Positions 9,523 to 17,524 of a stretch of DNA of 64,000 nt are shown here, piece by piece. Positions within the stretch are counted from its first letter, which is position 1. Every line of letters begins with the position of its first letter. A model generated the notes under the pieces. The model did no database searches. It saw only the letters and a program-made list of their open reading frames with translations, and was not told the origin of the DNA. Both the position numbers and the translations under genes were made by a program. Source of the stretch: Prevotella sp. CAG:617. Lineage in GTDB: Bacteria; Bacteroidota; Bacteroidia; Bacteroidales; Bacteroidaceae. The stretch spans positions 28,091-92,090 of the forward strand of contig FR903579.1 of the NCBI GenBank assembly GCA_000438115.1, in the 5' to 3' direction.

Positions 9523-10455
9523 ATGAATAATAATTTTATGGTCTTTTCAGGCACAAAGTCACGCTATTTAGCAGAAAAGATTTGTGCAAGTTTAGGTTGC
9601 AAATTAGGTAATTTGTTAATTACTCACTTCGCAGACGGAGAATTTGCGGTCAGCTATGAAGAATCAATTAGAGGTCGTGATGTATTCTTAGTGCAATCAA
9701 CTTTCCCAAATTCGGATAATTTGATGGAATTATTGTTGATGATTGATGCGGCTAAGCGTGCGTCTGCGCACAGTATTATAGCAGTCGTTCCTTATTTTGG
9801 ATGGGCTAGACAGGATAGAAAGGACAAGCCAAGAGTTTCAATCGGTGCTAAATTAGTCGCAGACCTGCTGAGTGTAGCTGGTATTGATCGATTAATTACC
9901 ATGGATTTACATGCAGATCAAGAGCAAGGCTTTTTTGATGTTCCAGTAGACCATTTGTATGCCTCTACAATAATGTTGCCTTATGTAAAGAATTTGAATT
10001 TGCCAAATCTGTGTATTGCAACACCAGATGTGGGGGGATCAAAACGTGCAAGTACATATGCAAAGTATTTGGATTGTCCATTAGTCCTTTGTAACAAATC
10101 GCGTAAAAAGGCGAATGTAGTTGATACTATACAGATAATTGGAGATGTGAAAGGCATGGATGTTATACTTGTTGATGATATTGTTGATACTGCAGGAACT
10201 ATTACCAAAGCAGCTGATTTGATGATGGAAAATGGTGCACATAGTGTAAGAGCTATAGCATCCCATTGTGTAATGTCTGGACCAGCCAGTCAGAGGGTTC
10301 AAGATTCCAAATTGGAAGAAATTGTGTTTACAGACAGTATTCCTTATGACAATCTTTGTTCGAAAGTTAAGCAATTAACCGTAGCGGATATGTTCGCAGA
10401 GACAATACGCCGGTTGATGAATAATGAAAGCATTAGTTCTCAATATCTGATTTAA
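9523..10455 (+). CDS. prs: Ribose-phosphate pyrophosphokinase
   Basis: Prs makes PRPP from ribose 5-phosphate and ATP, feeding purine, pyrimidine, histidine and NAD synthesis. The 310-residue length is usual. Diagnostic motifs are FADGEFAVSYEESIRGRDVFLVQ near residues 36-58, the catalytic loop region PYFGWARQDRKD near 92-104, MDLHADQEQGFF near 126-138, and the PRPP-binding loop DVILVDDIVDTAGT near 211-224. A strong terminator separates it from cdd. Its product is used by the histidine genes about 2.5 kb downstream. Confidence 0.97.
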   Translation: MNNNFMVFSGTKSRYLAEKICASLGCKLGNLLITHFADGEFAVSYEESIRGRDVFLVQSTFPNSDNLMELLLMIDAAKRASAHSIIAVVPYFGWARQDRKDKPRVSIGAKLVADLLSVAGIDRLITMDLHADQEQGFFDVPVDHLYASTIMLPYVKNLNLPNLCIATPDVGGSKRASTYAKYLDCPLVLCNKSRKKANVVDTIQIIGDVKGMDVILVDDIVDTAGTITKAADLMMENGAHSVRAIASHCVMSGPASQRVQDSKLEEIVFTDSIPYDNLCSKVKQLTVADMFAETIRRLMNNESISSQYLI

Positions 10456-10461
10456 TTTACG

Positions 10462-10502
10462 GCAAAAGAATTCTGAATGTTACGGGATTCTTTTGCTTTT
10501 TT
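10462..10502 (+). terminator. Terminator after prs
   Basis: A 12-bp stem with one G-T pair, GCAAAAGAATTC (10462-10473) with GGATTCTTTTGC (10485-10496), is followed by six T residues. It ends 15 bases before the cdd ATG. Confidence 0.85.
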
Positions 10503-10517
10503 AGATGGCTTCGTTAC

Positions 10518-10985
10518 ATGGAAATTAAAACATTTTCGGCATCGTATGTTTCGACCACTTTTTCTGAACTATCAAGAACTTATCAGAATTTAGTGGAGGA
10601 AGCAAAGAATGCCTCTATGAGTAGCTATTCTCCCTATTCGAAATTTAGCGTGGGAGCTGCAGTCTGTTTGAAAAACGGATTAGTCTTTTCGGCTTCAAAT
10701 CAAGAAAATGTATCTTACCCAGAAGGAATCTGCGCAGAACGTAACGTCTTGTTTTATGCAAAATCAAAGTATCCTGATATACCAATAACTTCCATGGCTA
10801 TTGCGGCACGGGACAAACATGGATTTACTGACTTTCCTGTTTCGCCATGTGGGGCCTGTCGACAAGTTATTTTAGAGACTATTTTGCGTGACAATATTGA
10901 CTTTAATATAATTTTGTATGGTGAGCGTGAAACACTTATTGTTCCACAAGCGTCTATGTTGTTGCCGTTGAATTTTCATATGTGA
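10518..10985 (+). CDS. cdd: Cytidine deaminase
   Basis: Cdd deaminates cytidine and deoxycytidine to uridine forms for pyrimidine salvage. The 155-residue protein is of the small homotetrameric type. Its zinc site is complete: C72-A-E74 with the catalytic glutamate, and P-C111-G-A-C114. The substrate-binding region SPYSKFSVGAAV lies near residues 38-49. The N-terminus is about 20 residues longer than in the shortest family members. Terminators lie on both sides, so the gene appears to be transcribed on its own, although no clear promoter was found in the 62-base gap. Confidence 0.94.
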   Translation: MEIKTFSASYVSTTFSELSRTYQNLVEEAKNASMSSYSPYSKFSVGAAVCLKNGLVFSASNQENVSYPEGICAERNVLFYAKSKYPDIPITSMAIAARDKHGFTDFPVSPCGACRQVILETILRDNIDFNIILYGERETLIVPQASMLLPLNFHM

Positions 10986-11026
10986 TTTAGGATATGATTT
11001 TTTGGCAAGAAAAATCATATCCTAAA
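10986..11026 (+). terminator. Hairpin immediately after cdd
   Basis: A perfect 17-bp inverted repeat, TTTAGGATATGATTTTT (10986-11002) and its complement (11010-11026), directly abuts the cdd stop codon. The T run is weak, so it may stabilise the 3' end as much as terminate. Confidence 0.65.
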
Positions 11027-11035
11027 ATATTTATG

Positions 11036-11043
11036 TATATTTG
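11036..11043 (+). promoter_or_regulatory. -7 promoter box for rubrerythrin
   Basis: TATATTTG matches TAnnTTTG and lies 29 bases before the rubrerythrin ATG. Confidence 0.5.
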
Positions 11044-11072
11044 CAAATATGAATTTTTAAATAAGTAAAGAT

Positions 11073-11612
11073 ATGCAATCGTTAAAAGGAAGTAAGACAG
11101 AAAAGAATTTGCAAACAGCTTTGGCCGGAGAATCTGTTGCTCGTAATAAATATACTTATTATGCATCTAAAGCACGAAAAGATGGTTACGTACAGATTGC
11201 CGAAATTTTTGAGGAAACAGCAAATAATGAGAAGGAACATGCCAAAATTTGGTTTAAGTATTTGAATGACGGCATTAAATCAACTTTGGAAAATTTGCAA
11301 GATGCAGCAGCTGGTGAAAATTATGAATGGACTGATATGTATGCAAATTTTGCGAAACAGGCACGTGAAGAAGGATTTACGGAGATTGCTGCAAAATTTG
11401 AAATGGTTGCAGCTATTGAAAAAGAACATGAAGAACGCTACCGTAAATTAATTGGAAATGTAAACCAAAAATTGGTTTTCTCCAGAGATGGTGATTGCAT
11501 ATGGCAGTGCAGCAATTGCGGTCATATTGTAGTCGGAAAAGATGCACCAAATACGTGTCCAGTCTGCGATCATCCGCAGAGTTATTTCCGAATAAAAGCT
11601 GAAAATTATTAA
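11073..11612 (+). CDS. rbr: Rubrerythrin
   Basis: Rubrerythrin is a cytoplasmic peroxidase that reduces hydrogen peroxide in anaerobes. Residues about 5-140 form the ferritin-like diiron four-helix domain, with repeated glutamates ([42 protein letters not shown]). Residues about 147-179 are a rubredoxin domain with two Cys-x-x-Cys iron knuckles (CSNCGH and CPVCDH). The 179-residue length is a little shorter than the 191 of clostridial forms. It has its own promoter-like box and terminator, so it is probably monocistronic. Its presence fits an anaerobic organism that meets oxygen stress. Confidence 0.96.
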   Translation: MQSLKGSKTEKNLQTALAGESVARNKYTYYASKARKDGYVQIAEIFEETANNEKEHAKIWFKYLNDGIKSTLENLQDAAAGENYEWTDMYANFAKQAREEGFTEIAAKFEMVAAIEKEHEERYRKLIGNVNQKLVFSRDGDCIWQCSNCGHIVVGKDAPNTCPVCDHPQSYFRIKAENY

Positions 11613-11620
11613 CAAAAAAT

Positions 11621-11655
11621 GGGGTAGGTCGATTTGGTTGACTTATCCCTTTTTT
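11621..11655 (+). terminator. Terminator after rubrerythrin
   Basis: A 10-bp stem with two G-T pairs (11621-11630 with 11640-11649) is followed by six T residues. Confidence 0.8.
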
Positions 11656-11709
11656 ATGGTGTTTAGAAAAGGGATATAAGGTCAATAAACCGAAAATATT
11701 TCGAAAAAG

Positions 11710-11741
11710 TTTCTTCGTATCCATAGAAAATTGTATATTTG
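11710..11741 (+). promoter_or_regulatory. Promoter for the YtxH/holin cassette
   Basis: TATATTTG (11734-11741) matches the -7 box. A TTTC at 11710-11713 lies 20 bases upstream as a weak -33. The ATG follows 28 bases later. Confidence 0.5.
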
Positions 11742-11769
11742 AGATGTCTAATCAAAAATTGAATTTAAT

Positions 11770-11976
11770 ATGAAAGGATTAAGTATTTTAGCAGCTTTTT
11801 TGGGTGGCGCTGCTGTTGGCGCTGCTTGTGGTATATTATTTGCGCCTGAAAAAGGAACAGATATGAGAACAAAAATCGCAGAAGCAATTCGTAAACGTGG
11901 TATCAAACTGAATGATAAGGAAATGTCAAATTTGGTAGATGATATCGCAGATGAATTAAAAGTTGTCAGCGATTAA
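11770..11976 (+). CDS. YtxH domain protein
   Basis: This 68-residue protein starts with a glycine/alanine-rich hydrophobic helix (LAAFLGGAAVGAACGILFAP, residues 6-25) ending in the APEKG motif that defines the YtxH family. A charged helical tail follows (RTKIAEAIRKRGIKLNDKEM). Members are small membrane-associated proteins, often stress-induced, with no known catalytic role. It is the first of three short genes in the same direction (YtxH, holin-like, small basic protein), an arrangement I recognise as recurring in Bacteroidales. Confidence 0.88.
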   Translation: MKGLSILAAFLGGAAVGAACGILFAPEKGTDMRTKIAEAIRKRGIKLNDKEMSNLVDDIADELKVVSD

Positions 11977-12026
11977 TAGTAGTGTTGTCTTGCACAAAAT
12001 TGGCGATCTATAGTCTTGATTTATAT

Positions 12027-12404
12027 ATGAATTTGCTAAACGAATTGATAAGGGATTTTAAACAGTATTTGACTTGTCAAAAAAAATATATACAGGTCGA
12101 TATAGTAAGTAAATTAACTGTGCTTTATGCCTTATTGATTTTAATTCTCATATTTTTCTTGCTGGGTTCTGTGCTACTTCTACTGCTATCATATATGTTA
12201 ACGTTCTATTTGGCATCTGTCCTTGATAGTAAAATACTGGCATTGTTGATAGTCTTTGTCTTGTATCTGGCATTGGGATTCTTTATATACATAAAGAGGA
12301 GATCCCTGATATTAAATCCTTTAGCGGCTTTTATTGCCAATAAAGTATTAATAGATCATAATGATGGTGATAGTTATGAAAAAAAAGAAAATACAGACAT
12401 TTGA
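12027..12404 (+). CDS. Holin-like two- to three-helix membrane protein (phage holin superfamily III type)
   Basis: This is a 125-residue protein from the ATG at 12027; a GTG at 11982 is possible but leaves only 5 bases after the YtxH stop and adds 15 unlikely residues. After a charged N-terminus (LLNELIRDFKQYLT) come two long hydrophobic hairpin segments, about residues 31-60 (LYALLILILIFFLLGSVLLL) and 65-90 (ILALLIVFVLYLALGFFIYI), then a basic turn and a short tail. This matches the holin-like family found as a chromosomal housekeeping gene in Bacteroidota. I see no endolysin or other phage genes nearby, so an envelope role is more likely than lysis. Confidence 0.75.
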   Translation: MNLLNELIRDFKQYLTCQKKYIQVDIVSKLTVLYALLILILIFFLLGSVLLLLLSYMLTFYLASVLDSKILALLIVFVLYLALGFFIYIKRRSLILNPLAAFIANKVLIDHNDGDSYEKKENTDI

Positions 12405-12633
12405 TGATCTTTTGATACTGCGAGAGGAGTACAAAAGAGAAGCCCAGAAACAGATGGATTCAATGCTTCAGAGAGTAAAACAAAGTTCTTTGAAGAATGG
12501 AAGCGGAGGGCATTTCCGGCAAATTACGGGATATTTAGAGCAAGTTTTTGCTATATATAAAGGCGTGACGTTTGGTCTTCGCTTTATACGGAGGGTAAAA
12601 GCTGTTACGCAGTCATTTAAAAGAGGTCGCTAA
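12376..12633 (+). CDS. Small basic hypothetical protein of the YtxH/holin cassette
   Basis: From the ATG at 12376 this is 85 residues; another ATG lies at 12361. The start overlaps the end of the holin-like gene by 29 bases in another frame, which indicates translational coupling. The protein is highly charged: a predicted helix rich in Lys, Arg, Glu and Gln (residues 1-45), then a more hydrophobic stretch (QVFAIYKGVTFGLRFIRRV) and a basic C-terminus. No family is recognised with certainty. Its position suggests that it works with the two preceding membrane proteins. Confidence 0.75.
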   Translation: MKKKKIQTFDDLLILREEYKREAQKQMDSMLQRVKQSSLKNGSGGHFRQITGYLEQVFAIYKGVTFGLRFIRRVKAVTQSFKRGR

Positions 12634-12649
12634 TAAGTGCTTAATATTT

Positions 12650-12696
12650 AAAAAGTCGGCAAACAAAGCATTTTAAGGCTCGTTTGCCGACTTTTT
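12650..12696 (+). terminator. Strong terminator closing the YtxH/holin cassette
   Basis: A perfect 15-bp stem (12650-12664 with 12682-12696) containing AAAAAGTCGGCAAAC ends in five T residues. It is symmetric and could act in both directions. Confidence 0.9.
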
Positions 12697-12747
12697 ATTG
12701 CAAATTATTTCTGTATTTGTGTTTTTTCTTGATTTTTGATATTTATT

Positions 12748-12779
12748 TTTGTACATCGATTTTTTTTGTTTTATCTTTG
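12748..12779 (+). promoter_or_regulatory. Promoter of the his-lys gene string
   Basis: TTTG (12748-12751) and TATCTTTG (12772-12779) are separated by 20 bases, a good Bacteroidota promoter. The hisH ATG is 44 bases further on. No histidine-rich leader peptide was seen. Confidence 0.7.
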
Positions 12780-12822
12780 TTCCTAGAATACATGTGACAA
12801 ACGATTTTCCAGAAATCAATAT

Positions 12823-13419
12823 ATGAACGTAGTTGTAATTAATTATAAAGGTGGGAATGTCTTGTCCGTAATTAATGCTTTGCACCGTATAGGTGTTGAA
12901 GCCACGTTATCTAATGATATAGAAACTATAAAAAAAGCGGATAAGGTAATATTTCCAGGTCAAAGTGAGGCTTTGATGACAATGAACTTTTTGAAAGAAT
13001 TTAAATTGGATCAGGTCCTTCAAACTTTGACCCAACCTTTCTTAGGGATTTGTATAGGGTTACAGATTTTAGGAGCTAGAAGCGAAGAAAAGAATACTGC
13101 GTGTTTAGATATATTGGAGGGAGAGGTCGTAAAAAAATTTTTTCTGGAAGATGGCTCTCGTCTTAAGATACCTCATATGGGATGGAATAATGTTAGTCAT
13201 TCTAAGTCCGAATTATTTCAAAATATCCCGGACAATTCTTATTTTTATTTCGTTCATAGTTTTTATATGCCGGTAAATCGATATACAATAGCCGAGACGG
13301 ATTATATAAATTGCTTTTCTGCCGCAATTAAAAAGGATAATTTTTATGCCACGCAGTTCCATCCAGAAAAAAGTGGAAAATGTGGTGAACAATTATTGAG
13401 GAACTTCATTGAACTTTAA
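12823..13419 (+). CDS. hisH: Imidazole glycerol phosphate synthase, glutaminase subunit
   Basis: HisH releases ammonia from glutamine and channels it to HisF. The 198-residue class I amidotransferase has its nucleophile C77 in LGICIGLQ and the H180/E182 pair in QFHPEKSG. The N-terminus VVINYKGGN and the IFPGQSEALM oxyanion region replace the more common GVGA variant but are positioned correctly. It is the first gene of the hisH-hisA-hisF-hisIE string, 2 bases before hisA. The early histidine genes (hisG, D, C, B) are not in the window. Confidence 0.95.
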   Translation: MNVVVINYKGGNVLSVINALHRIGVEATLSNDIETIKKADKVIFPGQSEALMTMNFLKEFKLDQVLQTLTQPFLGICIGLQILGARSEEKNTACLDILEGEVVKKFFLEDGSRLKIPHMGWNNVSHSKSELFQNIPDNSYFYFVHSFYMPVNRYTIAETDYINCFSAAIKKDNFYATQFHPEKSGKCGEQLLRNFIEL

Positions 13420-13421
13420 TT

Positions 13422-14141
13422 ATGGAAATTATACCAGCAATAGACATTATTAATGGAGAATGTGTACGCTTATCTAATGGCAATTATGAGCAGTGTAAGG
13501 TATATTCCAAGTCTCCGATAGATGTAGCCAAGAAATTCGAAGACTTGGGATTTCAACGCTTGCATTTGGTGGATCTCGATGGAGCTCGTTCTGCTCATGT
13601 TGTTAATTATAAAGTTCTTGAACAGATTGCGGCTCAAACTGGTTTATTGGTGGATTTCGGGGGCGGTATAAAAAGCGAAGCAGATTTAAATTTGGTAAAG
13701 AATTGCGGTGCAACATATGTAACACTAGGAAGTATTGCTGTGAAAGATCCATTGAAAGTGAGGGAATGGATTTCTCAATATGGAGCTGAATATTTTATTT
13801 TAGGGGCAGATTGTTTAGATGAGAGAATTAAAATTAATGGTTGGAAGGAAACGGCAGAAACAGATGTTTTTTCTTTTATCAATAGTTATGCTCAGGTGGG
13901 AGTAAAAAAGTTTTTATGTACAGATATTTCAAGAGATGGAATGCTTAATGGACCGTCAATTGATTTGTACAAAAAAATTATGGATAAATGTTCAGGATGT
14001 ATCTTGATTGCCAGTGGGGGAGTTAGTTCTTTGGAAGATCTGTTTAGACTTCAGGAAATTGGTATACAGCATGTTATTGTAGGAAAGGCAATATATGAAG
14101 GAAGAATAAATCTTGCAGAAATAGTAAATAGATTCAATTGA
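13422..14141 (+). CDS. hisA: ProFAR isomerase (phosphoribosylformimino-AICAR-phosphate isomerase)
   Basis: HisA opens the ribose ring of ProFAR to give PRFAR, the substrate of HisF/HisH. This 239-residue TIM barrel carries the catalytic Asp8 in IIPAIDIINGECVRL, the phosphate-binding DFGGGIKS near residues 77-84 and IASGGVSSLEDL near 190, and the second catalytic Asp in TDISRDGM near 165. Length and motifs are normal. It is packed between hisH and hisF with 2-base and 1-base gaps. Confidence 0.96.
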   Translation: MEIIPAIDIINGECVRLSNGNYEQCKVYSKSPIDVAKKFEDLGFQRLHLVDLDGARSAHVVNYKVLEQIAAQTGLLVDFGGGIKSEADLNLVKNCGATYVTLGSIAVKDPLKVREWISQYGAEYFILGADCLDERIKINGWKETAETDVFSFINSYAQVGVKKFLCTDISRDGMLNGPSIDLYKKIMDKCSGCILIASGGVSSLEDLFRLQEIGIQHVIVGKAIYEGRINLAEIVNRFN

Positions 14142-14142
14142 A

Positions 14143-14904
14143 ATGTTAGCAAAAAGAATAATTCCTTGCCTCGATGTTAAGAATAAGAAATTGGTAAAGG
14201 GAACAAATTTTGAAAATTTACAAGAGTTAGGTGATGCAGTTGATTATGCGATTAAGTATGATAAAATGCATGCCGATGAACTTGTATTTTTAGATATTAC
14301 TGCGAGTATTGAAGAACGAAAGAATTTAAAAGAACTGGTTTTTGAGATTGCTAAAAATATTTCTATCCCGTTTACGGTTGGAGGTGGAATTTGCAGTGTT
14401 GAAGATGCAGAAGATTTATTTTTAGCAGGTGCGGATAAAATTAGTATAAATTCTGCTGCATTGAAAAACCCCCAACTGATCAATCAGATTTCAACACGCT
14501 TTGGATCACAAGCATGCGTCGTTGCTATAGATGCCAAGCAAGATCCGTTATCGGGCGAATGGCTTTGCTATTCTAAAGGTGGAAAAGAAAATACGGGAAG
14601 ACGTTTGTATGATTGGGCGAGGGAAGTTGTTGAACGAGGTGCAGGGGAAATCCTGTTTACGAGTATAGATCATGATGGAGTAAAACATGGCTATGCTAAT
14701 GCTGCATTATCTGTTTTGTCAAACAGCCTTTCTGTTCCTATTATAGCATCTGGAGGCGCAGGGTGTAGTCAAGATTTTTATGACGCATTTGTGGTGGGGA
14801 AAGCCGATGCTGCATTAGCTGCAAGTACTTTTCATTATGATAAAATTAATATAGACAAATTAAAGCATTATTTGCTTTCTAAAAACATAAATGTTCGATT
14901 GTAA
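14143..14904 (+). CDS. hisF: Imidazole glycerol phosphate synthase, cyclase subunit
   Basis: HisF uses ammonia from HisH to convert PRFAR into imidazole glycerol phosphate and AICAR. The 253-residue TIM barrel has catalytic Asp11 in IIPCLDVKN, the VGGGICSVEDAEDLFLAGADKIS phosphate site, VVAIDAK near residue 126, and IDHDGVKHGY near 175. Family length is normal. It starts 1 base after the hisA stop, and its own stop is 1 base before the hisIE start. Confidence 0.97.
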   Translation: MLAKRIIPCLDVKNKKLVKGTNFENLQELGDAVDYAIKYDKMHADELVFLDITASIEERKNLKELVFEIAKNISIPFTVGGGICSVEDAEDLFLAGADKISINSAALKNPQLINQISTRFGSQACVVAIDAKQDPLSGEWLCYSKGGKENTGRRLYDWAREVVERGAGEILFTSIDHDGVKHGYANAALSVLSNSLSVPIIASGGAGCSQDFYDAFVVGKADAALAASTFHYDKINIDKLKHYLLSKNINVRL

Positions 14905-14905
14905 A

Positions 14906-15520
14906 ATGAAAATAGATTTTGAAAAGGGAAACGGTTTAATTCCTGCAATAATACAGGATATAGATACTAGAAAGGTCCTTATGTTGGGATACATGAACAA
15001 GGGTGCATATGAACAGACGCTTCAAACGAAGAAAGTAACCTTTTTTAGTCGGAGTAGAAATTGTTTATGGGTAAAAGGTGAAACAAGTGGGAATTACTTG
15101 CATTTAAAAGAAATAAAGTGCGATTGTGATAATGATGCCTTGTTGATTTTTGTTAAACCTGATGGACCGGTTTGTCATAAAGGCACAGATACCTGCTGGG
15201 GAGAAAATAATGAAAGAAATGCGTTGGCTTTCTTAAGTGAATTGCAGGATTTTATTAACGACAGGAAACAAAAAATGCCAGAGAACTCATATACGACATC
15301 CTTGTTTAAGGATGGTATAAATAGAATAGCTCAAAAAGTAGGAGAGGAGGCTCTAGAAACTGTTATTGAGGCAGTAAATGGGACAAATGAGCGGCTTGTT
15401 TACGAAGGAGCAGATTTGTTGTATCATTTGATCGTTTTATTGGCGGAGAAAAATTTACGTATAGAAAATTTAGCTCAGGAGTTAGAAAGTCGACATAATC
15501 CTAATTGGAGAAAACATTAA
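14906..15520 (+). CDS. hisI: Bifunctional phosphoribosyl-AMP cyclohydrolase / phosphoribosyl-ATP pyrophosphatase
   Basis: This 204-residue fusion (HisIE) performs steps two and three of histidine synthesis. I use the ATG at 14906, one base after the hisF stop, because the upstream ATG at 14891 overlaps hisF and adds only five residues. Residues about 1-105 are the zinc cyclohydrolase, with VLMLGYMNKGAY, FFSRSRNCLWVKGETSG and the metal-binding CDCDNDALL and C-H-K-G-x-x-x-C elements. Residues about 115-204 are the pyrophosphatase, with the GEEALETVIEA helix of the MazG-like fold. The two activities are also fused in enterobacteria and many Bacteroidota. Confidence 0.96.
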   Translation: MKIDFEKGNGLIPAIIQDIDTRKVLMLGYMNKGAYEQTLQTKKVTFFSRSRNCLWVKGETSGNYLHLKEIKCDCDNDALLIFVKPDGPVCHKGTDTCWGENNERNALAFLSELQDFINDRKQKMPENSYTTSLFKDGINRIAQKVGEEALETVIEAVNGTNERLVYEGADLLYHLIVLLAEKNLRIENLAQELESRHNPNWRKH

Positions 15521-15531
15521 ATATTTTTGCC

Positions 15532-16197
15532 ATGCTGATCAATATTGAGAATATAAGTATTTCACGCGATAGAAAAACTGTCTTGTCTAACGTGAATTTT
15601 CATGCAGATGAGGGCGAATTTATCTATTTGACCGGTAAGGTTGGTACAGGAAAAAGTACATTTTTAAAGACATTGTATGCAGAAGTTCCTGTTGAATCAG
15701 GAAACGCTGAAATTCTAGATTATAATCTGAATAAAATAAAGAGGAGCAAGGTACAAGAGTTAAGACGAAAAATAGGTATTGTATTTCAGGATTTCCAGTT
15801 GTTATCTGATAGAACCGTATATGAAAATCTTAATTTTGTTTTGAAGTCTGTAAAATGGAAAAAACAAGAACGAAAAAATAGGATTAATGAAGTTCTAAGT
15901 ATGGTCGGAATGGAAGAAAAAATAAGTAGTTTTCCACATGAGTTAAGTGGAGGCGAACAGCAGAGGGTTTCAATAGCCCGAGCATTACTTAATAATCCTC
16001 GAATTATATTGGCCGATGAACCTACAGGGAATTTAGATAGTGAATCAAGTGCCGTAGTAATGGATATTTTGCGCAAAATTAGCGAACAGGGAACAACAAT
16101 AATTATGTCAACTCATAATTTGTCATTGTTAATTGATTACCCTGGGGTTGTGTACGAATGTCATGATGGAAAATTGGAAGAAAAACAAGATAAATAA
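15532..16197 (+). CDS. ftsE: FtsE-type ABC ATPase
   Basis: FtsE is the ATPase of the FtsEX complex, which drives septal peptidoglycan hydrolases. This 221-residue protein has Walker A GKVGTGKST (near residue 35), the Q-loop VFQDFQLLSDRTVYENL, the signature LSGGEQQRVSIARAL, Walker B IILADEPTGNLD and the STHN switch histidine. The QDFQLLSDRTVYENL stretch is typical of FtsE rather than other lipoprotein-type ABC ATPases. I start at the ATG 15532, 11 bases after hisIE, in place of the overlapping TTG at 15505. No ftsX lies beside it. It sits between the histidine and lysine genes, apparently in the same transcript. Confidence 0.85.
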   Translation: MLINIENISISRDRKTVLSNVNFHADEGEFIYLTGKVGTGKSTFLKTLYAEVPVESGNAEILDYNLNKIKRSKVQELRRKIGIVFQDFQLLSDRTVYENLNFVLKSVKWKKQERKNRINEVLSMVGMEEKISSFPHELSGGEQQRVSIARALLNNPRIILADEPTGNLDSESSAVVMDILRKISEQGTTIIMSTHNLSLLIDYPGVVYECHDGKLEEKQDK

Positions 16198-16204
16198 TTA
16201 AGAT

Positions 16205-17518
16205 ATGAAAGTATTAAAATTTGGTGGAACATCTGTTGGGTCTCCTGAAAGGATAAAAAGTGTTTCAAATTTAATAGCTGACGGCCAGCCTAAAATTGTT
16301 GTTTTTTCTGCTATGAGCGGAACAACTAATTCTTTAATAGAAATTGCAGATTATTTTAGTAGGAAAAATTCTGAGGCGGCAAATAATATTATCAATCAAT
16401 TGCAACGAAAATATGAATCGCATGTTTTAGAATTGTATTCAGAAGATAAAACTATTCAGAAATCAAAAAAGTTGTTGGCCGAAATTTTTGATTTATTGCG
16501 TTCTTTTTCAAATAAAGAAGTTGGTGAACGGGAACATAAGTATATCGTTGCACAAGGTGAGATAATTAGTACAAATTTGATTACTAATTATCTTCTCGAG
16601 AATGGCGTGAAGGCATTACTGATTCCGGCATTAGATTATATGAAATTAAATGAAAATGAAGAGCCGGATATGTCATATATTAAGGAGAAGTTAAGCAACT
16701 TTTTAAATGCAAATGCCGGATATGATTTATATATAACACAAGGATTTATTTGTAGGGACTATACTGGAGAAGTTTCTAATTTGCAGCGAGGTGGTTCTGA
16801 TTATACGGCTTGTATTATTGGAGCGGTATTGAAGTCTGATGAAATTCAGATATGGACCGATATTGACGGGATGCATAATAATGATCCTCGCATTGTTGAT
16901 CACACGTCTCCAGTTAGGCAATTGAATTTTGAAGAAGCAGCGGAATTGGCTTATTTTGGGGCAAAGATTTTGCATCCCACTTGCATTCAACCGGCTCGCT
17001 ATGCTGGTGTGCCTGTTAAACTTTTAAATACAATGGATCCTAGTGCGCCTGGAACTATTATAAATAATAAAATAGAAAAAGGTTGTATAAAAGCTGTTGC
17101 AGCAAAAGATAATATCACAGCTATAAAAATCGTAAGTAGCAGGATGTTGCTAGCTACAGGTTTTTTGAGGAAGGTATTTGAAATATTTGAAACATACAAA
17201 ACTCCAGTCGACATGGTTACGACGTCGGAGGTCGGTGTTTCATTAAGTATTGATAATACAAGTCATTTGGTGCAGATCGTTGATGAGTTAAAAAAATATG
17301 GAACGGTAGTCGTTGACCACGATATGTGTATCGTTTGTGTAGTCGGAGATTTACAGTGGGGTAATATCGGCTTTGAAAGTCTTGTGACCTCTGCTTTAGA
17401 AAAAATTCCTGTAAGAATGATTTCTTATGGTGGAAGTGATCATAATATCTCATTCCTCATTAGAAAAACAGATAAAAAGAATTTATTACAGGCACTAAGT
17501 TGTAAACTTTTTAATTAG
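16205..17518 (+). CDS. lysC: Aspartate kinase, monofunctional
   Basis: LysC phosphorylates aspartate, the entry to lysine, DAP, threonine and methionine synthesis. The 437-residue protein has the KFGGTSVGS nucleotide loop (residues 5-13), the kinase motifs VAQGEIISTNLI and RGGSDYTACIIG, the WTDIDGMHNNDPR aspartate site near residue 215, and two C-terminal ACT domains (about 300-437) for feedback by amino acids. It lacks a homoserine dehydrogenase fusion. It is 7 bases after ftsE and 6 bases before lysA, and ends in TAG. Confidence 0.96.
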   Translation: MKVLKFGGTSVGSPERIKSVSNLIADGQPKIVVFSAMSGTTNSLIEIADYFSRKNSEAANNIINQLQRKYESHVLELYSEDKTIQKSKKLLAEIFDLLRSFSNKEVGEREHKYIVAQGEIISTNLITNYLLENGVKALLIPALDYMKLNENEEPDMSYIKEKLSNFLNANAGYDLYITQGFICRDYTGEVSNLQRGGSDYTACIIGAVLKSDEIQIWTDIDGMHNNDPRIVDHTSPVRQLNFEEAAELAYFGAKILHPTCIQPARYAGVPVKLLNTMDPSAPGTIINNKIEKGCIKAVAAKDNITAIKIVSSRMLLATGFLRKVFEIFETYKTPVDMVTTSEVGVSLSIDNTSHLVQIVDELKKYGTVVVDHDMCIVCVVGDLQWGNIGFESLVTSALEKIPVRMISYGGSDHNISFLIRKTDKKNLLQALSCKLFN

Positions 17519-17524
17519 AATGTC

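Noticed and set aside
10081..10374. Minus-strand ORF of 97 codons inside prs
   Set aside because: It is a shadow of the strongly conserved prs gene, with composition expected of an antisense frame.
12027..12404. Prophage remnant, because of a holin-like gene
   Set aside because: No endolysin, integrase, structural or att-like sequence is nearby. The gene sits in a Bacteroidota housekeeping cassette with YtxH.
15505..15531. TTG start for ftsE overlapping hisIE
   Set aside because: The ATG at 15532 gives the normal FtsE N-terminus (LINIENIS).
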